From Rhodovulum sulfidophilum DSM 1374 (GTDB taxonomy: Bacteria; Pseudomonadota; Alphaproteobacteria; Rhodobacterales; Rhodobacteraceae): a DNA stretch of 64,000 nucleotides. Shown one piece after another: positions 46,042 to 54,176 of the stretch; positions within the stretch are counted from its first letter, which is position 1; every line of letters begins with the position of its first letter. Both the position numbers and the translations under genes were made by a program. Where the stretch lies: assembly GCF_001633165.1 (NCBI RefSeq), contig NZ_CP015418.1, positions 2,232,001 through 2,296,000 of the forward strand, given 5' to 3'. The notes beneath the pieces were generated by a model. That model had not been told where the DNA came from, searched no databases, and was given only the letters and a program-made list of their open reading frames with translations.

Positions 46042-46932
46042 ATGAACTGGGACGACATGCGGTTGTTTCTGGCGGTGGCGCGGGCCGAGAGCCTGACCGG
46101 GGCGGGCAAGGCCTTGCGGCTCGACCCGGCGACGCTGGGTCGGCGGATCGCGCGGCTGGAAGAGGGGCTGGGGGTGGCCCTGTTCGCGCGCTCGCCGCGG
46201 GGCTACGGGCTGACCGAGGCGGGAGAGCGGCTGATGGCCCGCGCCTCGGAGGCCGAACAGGCGCTGACCGAGGGGGTCGAGGAGCTGCGCGGCCAGGAGG
46301 GGCAACTGACCGGGGCGGTCAGGATCGGCGCGCCGGACGGGGTTGCGAACTATCTGCTGCCGCAGGTGGCCGCGGCGATCTGCGACCGTCATCCGGGGCT
46401 CGAGGTGCAGATCGTCGCGCTGGCGCGGGTGTTCAATCTCAGCCGTCGCGAGGCCGACATGGCGATCGCGGTGAGCCCGCCCAAGACCGGGCGGCTGACG
46501 GTGCAGCGGATCGCCGACTACCAGCTGCACCTGGCCGCCCATCGCGACTATCTGGCGGCGCATCCGCCGATCCGCGATCTGGCCGATCTCGCCGGGCACC
46601 GGATCGTCGGCTACATCCCCGACATGATCTTCGACCGCGAGCTCGATTATCTGGCGGCGACCGGGGTCGAGCGGGTGGCGCTGGGCTCGAACTCGGTCTC
46701 GGTACAGCTCAACTGGCTGCGGACCGGGGCGGGGCTGGGGATCGTCCATGATTTCGCGCTGCCGGCCGCGCCGGGGCTGGTCAGGGTGCTGCCGGACGCG
46801 CTGGCGCTCCGGCGCAGCTTCTACCTGATCCGTCACGGCGATGACCGCAAGCACCCAAGGCTGACGCGTTTCGCCGGATTGCTGCTGGAGGGTCTTCGCG
46901 AAGAATTGCTGCGTCTCGAAGGCTTGGCTTGA
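46042..46932 (+). CDS. LysR family transcriptional regulator (divergent from mmsA)
   Basis: A 296-residue LTTR. The winged HTH is at residues 3-60 (DDMRLFLAVARAESLTGAGKALRLDPATLGRRIARLEEGLG), followed by the linker helix and a type-2 periplasmic-binding-fold effector domain (from about 90). An unusual polar region in the HTH (LDPATLGRRI instead of LSQPAVSRQI) marks it as a divergent subgroup. It is transcribed away from mmsA across 100 bases, the standard arrangement for a regulator of that gene. Effector unknown. Confidence 0.88.
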   Translation: MNWDDMRLFLAVARAESLTGAGKALRLDPATLGRRIARLEEGLGVALFARSPRGYGLTEAGERLMARASEAEQALTEGVEELRGQEGQLTGAVRIGAPDGVANYLLPQVAAAICDRHPGLEVQIVALARVFNLSRREADMAIAVSPPKTGRLTVQRIADYQLHLAAHRDYLAAHPPIRDLADLAGHRIVGYIPDMIFDRELDYLAATGVERVALGSNSVSVQLNWLRTGAGLGIVHDFALPAAPGLVRVLPDALALRRSFYLIRHGDDRKHPRLTRFAGLLLEGLREELLRLEGLA

Positions 46933-46993
46933 CAGCATGTCGCGGGCCGGGTGACGCTTGGTCAGGCAAAGCCGTCATCCTGGGGAGGAGACC

Positions 46994-47434
46994 ATGCAAG
47001 TTCATCAGATCCTGCGCGAGAAGCTGGTGCCGGGGGTGGCGACGATCCCGCCCGAGACCTCGGTGGCCGATGCCGCGGCCGAGCTGTCGGCCCGGCGTAT
47101 CGGCTCGCTCGTGGTCAGCGGCAGCGACAGCGGCGAGCGGGTGGAGGGGATCGTCTCGGAACGCGACATCGTGCGCGAGCTGGGGCGCTGCGGACCGAAA
47201 TGCCTCAAGGACCCGGTCTCGACGATCATGACCCGCCGCATCCAGTTCTGCGCGCTCGAGGACGGGGCCGATGTGGTGCTGGCGCGCATGACCGAAGGCC
47301 GGTTCCGGCACATGCCGGTGCTGGAGGACGGGCGGATGGTGGCGATCATCTCGATCGGCGATGTGGTCAAGGCGCGGCTGTCGGAACTGTCGATGGAAAA
47401 GGAAGCGCTCGAAGGGATGATCAAGGGCTTCTAG
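46994..47434 (+). CDS. CBS domain-pair protein
   Basis: A 146-residue protein made of two CBS motifs: residues about 8-70 (GVATIPPETSVADAAAELSARRIGSLVV) and about 76-135 (STIMTRRIQFCALEDGADVVLARM, then FRHMPVLEDGRMVAIISIGDVVKARL). Stand-alone CBS pairs bind adenine nucleotides or S-adenosyl compounds and regulate partner enzymes. GGGGAGGAG precedes the ATG at 46994; an earlier in-frame start at 46958 is less likely. It is about 100 bases upstream of coaD. Partner and ligand unknown. Confidence 0.88.
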   Translation: MQVHQILREKLVPGVATIPPETSVADAAAELSARRIGSLVVSGSDSGERVEGIVSERDIVRELGRCGPKCLKDPVSTIMTRRIQFCALEDGADVVLARMTEGRFRHMPVLEDGRMVAIISIGDVVKARLSELSMEKEALEGMIKGF

Positions 47435-47535
47435 GCCCGCGGCATTCGGAAAAAACGCGGGCCAAGCCCATGGTACGCTTGCAAAACGGGCTATAATAAT
47501 GTTGCGTGCGCCGGGAATGTGGAGGAGGTTTCCCG

Positions 47536-48027
47536 ATGCGCATCGGTCTCTATCCCGGGACATTCGACCCGGTGACGCTTGGCCATATCGACATCATCAC
47601 CCGGGCCTGCGCGCTGGTCGACCGGCTGGTGATCGGGGTCGCGATAAATCGTGACAAGGGGCCGCTGTTTCCTCTGGAAGAGCGGGTCGAGATGATCGAG
47701 AGCGAATGTGCGGCGCTGGGCGACAGGACCGGGACCGAGATCGTGGTTCATCCCTTCGAGAACCTGCTGATCGACTGTGCCCGCGATGTCGGCGCCACGA
47801 TGATCCTGCGCGGGCTGCGGGCCGTCGCCGATTTCGAATACGAATTCCAGATGGTGGGCATGAACCGGGCGCTCGATGCCAGTGTCGAGACGGTGTTCCT
47901 GATGGCCGATGCCAGGCGCCAGGCGATCGCGTCGAAGCTGGTCAAGGAGATCGCGAGGCTCGGCGGCGATGTGTCGAGCTTCGTGACCCCGGGCGTGCGG
48001 GACCGGCTGGTCGCCAAGTTCGACTGA
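47536..48027 (+). CDS. coaD: Phosphopantetheine adenylyltransferase (CoA synthesis)
   Basis: A 163-residue nucleotidyltransferase: MRIGLYPGTFDPVTLGHIDII with the TxGH-like site at H17, and RGLRAVADFEYEFQMVGMNRAL, a CoaD fingerprint. It adds AMP to 4'-phosphopantetheine to make dephospho-CoA. GGAGGAGG precedes the ATG at 47536. Essential housekeeping gene; a weak hairpin (CCGGAG/CTCCGG near 48085-48104) follows. Confidence 0.95.
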   Translation: MRIGLYPGTFDPVTLGHIDIITRACALVDRLVIGVAINRDKGPLFPLEERVEMIESECAALGDRTGTEIVVHPFENLLIDCARDVGATMILRGLRAVADFEYEFQMVGMNRALDASVETVFLMADARRQAIASKLVKEIARLGGDVSSFVTPGVRDRLVAKFD

Positions 48028-48216
48028 CCGGTCGCAGGCGCCGACAGGCAAGGCCCAGCCGACCGTTCCGGGGGCCGGAGACCGCCGGAGACCGGGGCCT
48101 CCGGGGGGGCGCATTCCGCCACGCCTTGCGATACACTTGGGACAATGGCCCGCCACCGCGATTCGGAATGCGGCTGCGACAGGGCCCGGACAAGACAGGC
48201 CGGAGAGCAGGCGGAG

Positions 48217-48711
48217 ATGAGCGATATCGTGGAACTGGAGCGCCGGATCGTCGCGGCGCTCGAACGCATCGGGCAGGGGCTCGATGCGCTTGGTTCGGGC
48301 GGCGGGGCCGAGGACGGGACGGACCCGGCGGAACTCGACAAGCTGCGCGAGGCCCTCGAGACCGAGCGCGGCGTGAACGCGCAGCTGAACGAGCGGGTCA
48401 AGGCGATCCAGGAGCGTCAGGAAACCCAGGTGGCGCGGCTCGAGCAGCGGGCGGCAGACCTGACCGCGCGGGCCGAGGCGGCCGAGGCCGATGTCGACCG
48501 GCTGCGGGCGGTGAATGCCAAGCTGCGCGAGACCAGCGTGGCGCTGCGCGAGGCCAATGCCCAGGGGCTGGGCGATCCGTCCGCGATCGATGCCGCCCTG
48601 CTGGCCGAGCTGGAGGCGCTGACCGCGCTTCGTGCCAGCGACCGGGCCGAGATCGACTCGATCCTCGCCGAACTGATGCCCGCCGCCGAAGAAGGGGTCG
48701 CGCATGCCTAA
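48217..48711 (+). CDS. Coiled-coil protein upstream of ZapA (ZauP-like)
   Basis: A 164-residue protein that is nearly all predicted coiled coil: heptad-rich text from DIVELERRIVAALERIGQ through EALETERGVNAQLNERVKAIQERQETQVARLEQRAADLTARAEAAEADV-type sequence to the C-terminus. It begins at 48217 after GGCGGAG; the longer frame from 48145 has no such signal. Its stop overlaps the zapA start by eight bases. In Caulobacter the ZapA upstream partner ZauP is such a coiled-coil protein that works with ZapA to focus the Z-ring. Homology to ZauP is inferred from position, length and coiled-coil nature. Confidence 0.65.
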   Translation: MSDIVELERRIVAALERIGQGLDALGSGGGAEDGTDPAELDKLREALETERGVNAQLNERVKAIQERQETQVARLEQRAADLTARAEAAEADVDRLRAVNAKLRETSVALREANAQGLGDPSAIDAALLAELEALTALRASDRAEIDSILAELMPAAEEGVAHA

Positions 48712-49102
48712 TATCGAGATCATCATCGGCGGGCGCAGCTTCGAGGTGGCCTGCCAGCCCGGCGAAGAACCCTATCTGGCGGCGGCGGCCCGCACACTCG
48801 ATGCCGAGGCCTCGGTGCTGTCCGAGCAGAACGGCCGCTTGCCCGAGACCCGGCTTTTGCTGATGTCGGGGCTGATGCTGGCCGACAAGACGGTCGGGCT
48901 CGAGGAACGTCTGAAAGGGCTCGAGGCGAAGCTTGCCGAGGCTTCGGCCCGGATCGAGGCGATGGAGACCGCGCCGCGGCCGGAGCCCGAGCGGGTCGAG
49001 GTGCCGGTCATTCCTGCCTCCGTCGGAGAGAGCCTGGCCGATCTCGCGGCGCGGGCCGAGGCGCTGGCCTCGCAGGTCGAGGAGAAGCTGGCGGGGACGT
49101 GA
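48704..49102 (+). CDS. zapA: Cell division protein ZapA
   Basis: A 132-residue ZapA-family protein. MPNIEIIIGGRSFEVACQPGEEPYLAAAARTLDAEA matches the N-terminal globular domain, and RLLLMSGLMLADKTVGLEERLKGLEAKLAEA-type text forms the coiled-coil stalk. It cross-links FtsZ protofilaments in the Z-ring. The start overlaps the upstream coiled-coil gene, so the two are translationally coupled. The C-terminal extension (from about residue 88) is longer than in E. coli ZapA. A strong terminator follows. Confidence 0.88.
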   Translation: MPNIEIIIGGRSFEVACQPGEEPYLAAAARTLDAEASVLSEQNGRLPETRLLLMSGLMLADKTVGLEERLKGLEAKLAEASARIEAMETAPRPEPERVEVPVIPASVGESLADLAARAEALASQVEEKLAGT

Positions 49103-49132
49103 TCGCGCCCCGGCAGTCAGAGCGGCTTTCTG

Positions 49133-49160
49133 GAAACGCCCGGCCTCGAGGTCGGGCGTT
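49133..49160. terminator. Bidirectional terminator after zapA
   Basis: AAACGCCCG pairs with CGGGCGTTT (9 bp) around a loop that contains CCTCGAGG. The plus-strand side ends GTTTTGC. It lies between the convergent zapA and the minus-strand gene ending at 49176. Confidence 0.85.
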
Positions 49161-49175
49161 TTGCATTCGGGCCGG

Positions 49176-49691
49176 TCAGGACGGGTGTCTGCGCGGGCGC
49201 ATGAGCCCCGAGATCTCCGACAGGATGCGCCCGATCCGGGCTGTCAGCGGAGTGCGCGGCGCGGCGGGCGGCGCGTAGAAGGACAGCCGCCCGGCCTCGG
49301 TATCTTCGACGATGGCGTCGATCGCGAAGGCAAGTGGCAGCAGCACGCTGCGCGACAGCGGCACGCCGGGCGGAAAATGCGTGTCCGGCGCGGGGTCGGA
49401 CACGACGAGCCTAGCGGTACAGCGGGCGAGCCGCCGCGCCAGCGCGGGCGGGGCGCTGGCCGGAAGCCGGCTGACCAGGTCGGCGGCTTCTCCCGAGACC
49501 TCGGGGCCGCGTTCGAGGAAAAGCCGCGCCTTGATCGGCGCGGTCAGCTGGATTTCCGAATGCCAGGCGCCGTCGAGATTGCATTCGCGCAGGCCGAGCG
49601 TACAGGCCAGAGGCCCGCGCAGATATTGCGCCACACGCTCGGGCGGCAGACGGTCCCCTGCCGGACCGTACCACAGGCGCGCCCTGATCAT
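49176..49691 (-). CDS. Uncharacterised protein next to grxD
   Basis: A 171-residue protein I do not recognise. It begins MIRARLWYGPAGDRLPPERVAQYLRGPLACTLGLRECNLDGAW and has a patterned mixture of beta-like and helical stretches, no signal peptide, no membrane segment, and three or four cysteines without a motif. It starts ten bases after the grxD stop on the same strand, so it is probably cotranscribed with grxD and may belong to Fe-S or thiol metabolism by association only. Composition and codon use look like the neighbours, so I believe it is a real gene. Confidence 0.6.
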   Translation of the reverse strand: MIRARLWYGPAGDRLPPERVAQYLRGPLACTLGLRECNLDGAWHSEIQLTAPIKARLFLERGPEVSGEAADLVSRLPASAPPALARRLARCTARLVVSDPAPDTHFPPGVPLSRSVLLPLAFAIDAIVEDTEAGRLSFYAPPAAPRTPLTARIGRILSEISGLMRPRRHPS

Positions 49692-49701
49692 GGGAACGGC
49701 C

Positions 49702-50067
49702 TCAGGCGTTCGCTGCGCGGATCTTGTCGGCGGCGTCCCGGGAATAGGACACGCCCTTGTCGTCGAACAGCTTGTCGAGCTCGCCCGAGAGGGTCATCTC
49801 GGTGATGATATCGCAGCCACCGACGAATTCGCCCTTGACGTAAAGCTGCGGGATCGTCGGCCAGTCCGAGAAGTCCTTGATGCCCTGGCGGATTTCCTCG
49901 TCGGCCAGCACGTTCACATCGGCATACTCGACGCCCATGAAGTTCAGAACGCCCGCGACCCGGCTGGAAAATCCGCATTGCGGCGAGGCCTTGGTGCCTT
50001 TCATGTAAAGCACCACGTCATTTTCGGAAATCGTCTGCTGAATGCGGTCCTTGGCGGCGTCGGTCAT
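49702..50067 (-). CDS. grxD: Monothiol glutaredoxin GrxD (CGFS type)
   Basis: A 121-residue glutaredoxin with C31-G-F-S34 ([16 protein letters not shown]), [19 protein letters not shown] and the GSH-binding TIP segment. CGFS glutaredoxins hold a [2Fe-2S] cluster with glutathione and form complexes with BolA. bolA lies 109 bases upstream on the same strand, which fits. Cytoplasmic Fe-S trafficking and iron sensing. Confidence 0.95.
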   Translation of the reverse strand: MTDAAKDRIQQTISENDVVLYMKGTKASPQCGFSSRVAGVLNFMGVEYADVNVLADEEIRQGIKDFSDWPTIPQLYVKGEFVGGCDIITEMTLSGELDKLFDDKGVSYSRDAADKIRAANA

Positions 50068-50176
50068 GATCTGCTGTCCTGTGTGCTTGGGGGGCGGGTG
50101 GTGGCCCCTGTTGCGTCTGGTGCGGGCGTCCGGAGCCCTGCGGCGGTCAATGTTGCGCCGCTCGGCCCTGCCTCGG

Positions 50177-50419
50177 TCAGTCCGGGGCCTTGGTGGTCAG
50201 CGCAAGCGCATGCAGCGCCCCGTTGGAGCCCTCCATCTGCGCCTTGAGCGCGGCGTTGACGGCGCGGTGCTGCTGAACGCGGTTCATCCCACGGAAGCTT
50301 TCGTCGATCACCTCGGCCGCATAGTGGTTCCCGTCGCCGGCAATGTCGGTGATGGTGATCTTCGCGGAGGGAAACTTCTCGCGGATCAGGCTTTCGATTT
50401 CTTCGGGCGTGATCGCCAT
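50177..50419 (-). CDS. bolA: BolA family protein
   Basis: An 80-residue Bol[61 protein letters not shown] fold with the conserved H of NHY and the RVQQHR segment. It starts at 50419 (MAITPEE); a GTG/ATG start at 50449 would add ten unusual residues. It lies between purL and grxD. In complexes with CGFS glutaredoxin it takes part in Fe-S cluster handling. Confidence 0.93.
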   Translation of the reverse strand: MAITPEEIESLIREKFPSAKITITDIAGDGNHYAAEVIDESFRGMNRVQQHRAVNAALKAQMEGSNGALHALALTTKAPD

Positions 50420-50570
50420 GGGCGGGCGTCCTTTCTGCTTGCCGAACAAGATGTAGAGACGAGGGCGCCCGGCTGCAAGCCGTCAGCCGCGGCTTCGCCG
50501 CGACCGTCGGTGTGCTGCCGCGATCCGCGGCACCGGGCATCTGCTGCATCCCGTCCGGCGCGGGGGTGGG

Positions 50571-52730
50571 TCAGCCAAGCGCTTCGGCGAAGGCCGAGCG
50601 GTAGAGCGCGGTCAGGTCGGAGAGCGGGGCCGACTGGCCCCCGAAGGAGATCTGGTCGCCGCCGAAGCGGCCCACGGTCGCCAGCGGCACGCCGGCCTTG
50701 CCGGCCGCGACCATCAATGCCTCGGCCGCGTCGAAGCTGGCGGCGATCAGATAGCGGCCCTGATCCTCGCCGAACAGCGCGGGGGTGTCGGCCATGTCGA
50801 GGCTGACGCCGATCCCGCTCGCCTCGGCCAGTTCGAAGGCCGCGAGCGCGAGCCCGCCATCGGCAAGGTCGGTCGCGGCGGAAATCAGCGCGCGGTTGGC
50901 GCGGAGGAATTCGCCGTTCCGGCGCTCGGCCTCCAGATCGACCGCCGGCGCGTCGCCGTCTTCGCGGTTGAAGACCTCGTAAAGCAGGGCCGATTGTCCG
51001 AGATGCCCCGCGCTCTCGCCGATCAGCAGGGCCAGATGGCCCTCGGCCGGGACGCCCGCGATCAGATCGTCGAGCCGGTCCAGAAGCCCGACCGCGCCGA
51101 TGGTCGGCGTGGGCAGGATCGGTTCGCCATCGGTTTCGTTGTAAAGCGAGACATTGCCCGAGACGATCGGCATGTCGAGCGCGATGCAGGCCGCGCCGAT
51201 CCCCTCGATCGCGCCGACGAACTGACCCATGATCTCGGGCTTTTCGGGATTGCCGAAATTCATGTTGTCGGTGGTGGCCAGCGGCCGGGCGCCCACGGCA
51301 CAGAGGTTGCGATAGGCCTCGGCCACCGCCTGCTTGCCGCCCTCGACGGGGTTGGCGCGCACATAGCGCGGCGTCACGTCCGAGGTGAAGGCCAGCGCCT
51401 TTTCGGTACCGTGGACGCGGATCACGCCGGCGCCGAGGCCCGGGCGGACCACGGTGTCGGCCATGACCTGGCTGTCATATTGTTCATAGACCCATTGCCG
51501 GGAACAGTAGTTCACCGACGAGATCAGCGCCTTGAGAGCGTCGATCGGGTCGATGCCGGGCACGTCGTCCATGGGCTCTGCTGCGGGCGTCGCGACCCAG
51601 GGGCGGTCATATTCGGGGGCATTGCCCGACAGCGCCTTCAGCGGCAGGTCGGCCCGCACCTCGCCGCCATGGAGGATGAGGAAACGGTCCTCGGCAATGG
51701 TTTCGCCGACGATGGCGAAGTCGAGATCCCATTTGTCGAAGATCGCCTTGGCCTCGGCCTCCTTCTCGGGGCGCAGCACCATCAGCATGCGCTCCTGGGA
51801 TTCCGACAGCATCATCTCGTAGGCGGTCATGCGCTCTTCGCGGCAGGGCACCAGGTCCAGATCGAGCCGGACGCCCAGATCGCCCTTGTCGCCCATCTCG
51901 ACCGCCGAACAGGTCAGGCCCGCGGCTCCCATGTCCTGGATCGAGATCACCGCGCCCGTGGCCATCAGTTCCAGACAGGCTTCCATCAGGCGCTTTTCGG
52001 TGAAGGGGTCGCCGACCTGGACGGTGGGACGCTTCTCCTCGATGCCCTCGTCGAACTCGGCGGAGGCCATGGTGGCGCCGCCGACGCCGTCGCGGCCGGT
52101 CTTGGCGCCGAGATAGACCACCGGCATGCCGACGCCCGAGGCGGCCGAGTAGAAGATCTTGTCGGCATCGGCCAGACCGGCGGCGAAGGCATTCACGAGG
52201 CAGTTGCCGTCATAGGCGGGATGGAAGCGGACCTCGCCGCCCACGGTCGGCACGCCGAAGCAGTTGCCGTAGCCGCCCACGCCCTCGATCACGCCATGCA
52301 CGACCTGCCGGGTCCGGGGATGGGCGAGCTGGCCGAAGCTGAGCGCGTTCATCGCCGCGACCGGCCGCGCGCCCATGGTGAAGACGTCGCGCAGGATGCC
52401 GCCCATGCCGGTGGCCGCGCCCTGATAGGGCTCGATATAGGAGGGGTGGTTGTGGCTCTCCATCTTGAACACCACGGCCTGGCCGTCGCCGATATCGACC
52501 ACGCCCGCATTCTCGCCGGGACCGCAGATCACCTGGGGCCCTTCGGTGGGCAGGGTGCGCAGCCATTTCTTGGACGACTTGTAGGAGCAGTGCTCGTTCC
52601 ACATCGCCGAGAAGATGCCGAGTTCGGTAAAGCTCGGCTCCCGGCCCAGAAGCTGCAGGATACGGTCGTATTCGTCCGGCTTGATCCCGTGCGCGGCGAT
52701 GAGGTCCTCGGTGATCTGCGGCTCGTCCAT
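50571..52730 (-). CDS. purL: Phosphoribosylformylglycinamidine synthase subunit PurL
   Basis: A 719-residue small-type PurL, the synthetase subunit that works with PurQ and PurS. Motifs include [48 protein letters not shown] text (KMESHNHPS near residue 90), [15 protein letters not shown] and [14 protein letters not shown]. It turns FGAR, ATP and glutamine-derived ammonia into FGAM in purine synthesis. Housekeeping gene upstream of bolA and grxD. Normal length for this type. Confidence 0.97.
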   Translation of the reverse strand: MDEPQITEDLIAAHGIKPDEYDRILQLLGREPSFTELGIFSAMWNEHCSYKSSKKWLRTLPTEGPQVICGPGENAGVVDIGDGQAVVFKMESHNHPSYIEPYQGAATGMGGILRDVFTMGARPVAAMNALSFGQLAHPRTRQVVHGVIEGVGGYGNCFGVPTVGGEVRFHPAYDGNCLVNAFAAGLADADKIFYSAASGVGMPVVYLGAKTGRDGVGGATMASAEFDEGIEEKRPTVQVGDPFTEKRLMEACLELMATGAVISIQDMGAAGLTCSAVEMGDKGDLGVRLDLDLVPCREERMTAYEMMLSESQERMLMVLRPEKEAEAKAIFDKWDLDFAIVGETIAEDRFLILHGGEVRADLPLKALSGNAPEYDRPWVATPAAEPMDDVPGIDPIDALKALISSVNYCSRQWVYEQYDSQVMADTVVRPGLGAGVIRVHGTEKALAFTSDVTPRYVRANPVEGGKQAVAEAYRNLCAVGARPLATTDNMNFGNPEKPEIMGQFVGAIEGIGAACIALDMPIVSGNVSLYNETDGEPILPTPTIGAVGLLDRLDDLIAGVPAEGHLALLIGESAGHLGQSALLYEVFNREDGDAPAVDLEAERRNGEFLRANRALISAATDLADGGLALAAFELAEASGIGVSLDMADTPALFGEDQGRYLIAASFDAAEALMVAAGKAGVPLATVGRFGGDQISFGGQSAPLSDLTALYRSAFAEALG

Positions 52731-52958
52731 GGCGGTGTGGTTCCCCTCGGGCAGTTTGTCGCCGTCCTACGACAGGAGAGCGTTGGGGGGAAGAGGGCGG
52801 ATGGGGGAAGGGCGATCTTGGCGGGGTGAGGCGGCGCCGATTCGGCCATGAGACGATGAAACCGGGGGGATCGGCCGGTGCCGCCATCCGGTTTGCGGCG
52901 ATATCGGATGCGGACGTAGCGTCAGCTTGCACGAAAATGCGGCAAATGCGGGAAAGGC

Positions 52959-52987
52959 AAAAAAAAGGCCGAGCGCTAAGCTCGGCC
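52959..52987 (-). terminator. Intrinsic terminator of the small RNA / LysR transcript
   Basis: GGCCGAGC (52967-52974) pairs with GCTCGGCC (52980-52987), five-base loop, and eight A residues on the plus strand (52959-52966) give a U-tract on the minus strand. A textbook Rho-independent terminator. Confidence 0.93.
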
Positions 52988-53036
52988 CAAGTCCAACAGG
53001 GAGGTAAAGACAGAAGCGATGCTTCCGTCTTCGCCC
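52959..53036 (-). ncRNA. Candidate trans-acting small RNA (about 80 nt)
   Basis: The minus-strand transcript has three parts. Stem-loop 1 (53031-53007) is an 11-bp helix with an AUC loop; one pair is G-U (A·C on the opposite strand), which favours the minus-strand transcript. A single-stranded segment follows with CCUCCC (53004-52999), complementary to Shine-Dalgarno sequences. The end is an 8-bp GGCCGAGC/GCTCGGCC hairpin with eight U residues. Upstream, CTTGAA and CCATACT 15 bases apart resemble an RpoH/sigma-32 promoter. The layout matches Hfq-dependent small RNAs of Rhodobacteraceae. It lies 83 bases after the LysR stop, so a 3'-UTR-derived RNA is an alternative. Confidence 0.65.
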
Positions 53037-53041
53037 AAGGA

Positions 53042-53069
53042 AGTATGGACCGCGCCGCATCGTTTCAAG
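53042..53069 (-). promoter_or_regulatory. RpoH-like promoter for the small RNA candidate
   Basis: On the minus strand CTTGAA (53069-53064), 15 bases, CCATACT (53048-53042). It fits the heat-shock sigma consensus (CTTGAA ... CCATnT) better than sigma-70. Predicted start near 53036. Confidence 0.5.
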
Positions 53070-53118
53070 CCCAAACTTGCCGCAAGGCAGCATATGCGCC
53101 ATGCATGTGGTACATATC

Positions 53119-54027
53119 TCACATCTGCGGCGTGTCCTTGTCGCGCTGCCGCTTCTCCATGATCTGCTCGGTGATGAATTCGCGGAAGGCCGCGATCCGG
53201 CGCGAGGCGCGCAATTCCTCGGGATAGGCTAGGAAAACCGGCACGTCGTGCGATTCGATTGTGTCGAGCACACGCACCAGATGCGGATGGTCCTCGGTCA
53301 CGTAATCGGGCAGCACGCCGATGCCGAGCCCGTTCAGAACCGCCTGCAGCACACCGAAATAGTTGTTCACCGTCAGCGTCGAGGGGATGTTGTAGGTCAT
53401 CAGCTCGCGCACGAGGCGGGCACCGGCCGCGACCTGGGCCGAGGAGGTGTTCTGGCAGATCAGCCGGTGGTCGGAAAGATCCTCGGGCGTTGCAGGGGTG
53501 CCGCGCGCCTCGAGATATGACCGGGTCGCATAAAGCCGCATCTTGATGTTCATCAGCCGCAGCCGGATCAGGTCGGCCTGGCTCGGCTCCTTCATCCGGA
53601 TCGCGACATCGGCCTCGCGCATCGGCAGATCGAGCACCTGCTCTTCAAGCATCAGGTCGATCTTGAGTTCGGGATAGCGCTGATAGAGGATCGGCAGCCG
53701 CTTGGCGAGCCAGAGCGAGCCGAAGCCGGTGGTCGTGGTCACCCGAAGCTCGCCGAAGACCTCCTCGACGCTGTCGCGGATGCGCGCGACCGCGGTGTCG
53801 AGGCGCCGCGCCATGGCCGAGGTCGCATCGAACAGCAATTCGCCCTGTTCGGTCAGGATCAGGCCGCGGGCATGGCGGTGGAAGAGGGTCGAGCCGAGGC
53901 TCTCCTCGAGCGCCCGGATCTGGCGCGAGACCGCCGACTGGGACAGATGCAGGCTTTCGCCGGCATGGGTCAGGCTGCCGGCGTCGGCAACCGCATAAAA
54001 TATCCTGAGCTTGTCCCAATCCATCAT
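53119..54027 (-). CDS. LysR family transcriptional regulator (divergent from ior)
   Basis: A 302-residue LTTR: winged HTH at residues 4-62 (DKLRIFYAVADAGSLTHAGESLHLSQSAVSRQIRALEESLG) and an effector domain from about 92. The C-terminus is polar (EKRQRDKDTPQM). Two in-frame ATGs (54027, 54024) are possible. It is divergent from the indolepyruvate ferredoxin oxidoreductase gene with a strong inverted repeat between them, so it is probably its regulator. The effector is unknown; an aromatic amino acid or 2-oxoacid would suit. Confidence 0.9.
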   Translation of the reverse strand: MMDWDKLRIFYAVADAGSLTHAGESLHLSQSAVSRQIRALEESLGSTLFHRHARGLILTEQGELLFDATSAMARRLDTAVARIRDSVEEVFGELRVTTTTGFGSLWLAKRLPILYQRYPELKIDLMLEEQVLDLPMREADVAIRMKEPSQADLIRLRLMNIKMRLYATRSYLEARGTPATPEDLSDHRLICQNTSSAQVAAGARLVRELMTYNIPSTLTVNNYFGVLQAVLNGLGIGVLPDYVTEDHPHLVRVLDTIESHDVPVFLAYPEELRASRRIAAFREFITEQIMEKRQRDKDTPQM

Positions 54028-54119
54028 GCAATTCCCGCAAGGCCGGTATTCCGTTTTCGGCCATTACCTACAGGGCGCCGATCCGGGTTTGCAAACGGGA
54101 AGTGGCGCCGATTTCATTT

Positions 54120-54142
54120 TGTAGGTCACATGGCTTGACCTA
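54120..54142. promoter_or_regulatory. LysR-type operator between regulator and ior gene
   Basis: TAGGTCA-N7-TGACCTA (54122-54142) is a perfect 7-bp inverted repeat with the T-N11-A geometry of LTTR sites. A further half-site, ACCTACA at 54066-54072, is the exact complement of TGTAGGT at 54120-54126. The array ends 35 bp before the ior ATG. Confidence 0.65.
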
Positions 54143-54176
54143 AGCTGGTGCAAACAGACGCCAGGGGAGGGGCGCC

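Larger units (their letters stand above)
52731..53118. other. Intergenic region purL / LysR holding a small RNA candidate
   Basis: About 390 bases. The left part is GC-rich and contains the purL promoter region without a recognisable pair. The right part (52959-53069) carries a structured minus-strand RNA candidate with its own promoter-like elements and intrinsic terminator, described separately. Confidence 0.5.

Noticed and set aside
50994..52829. Plus-strand open frame opposite purL
   Set aside because: purL is unmistakable on the minus strand; the antisense frame is rich in His, Asp, Arg and Ala from mirrored codons.
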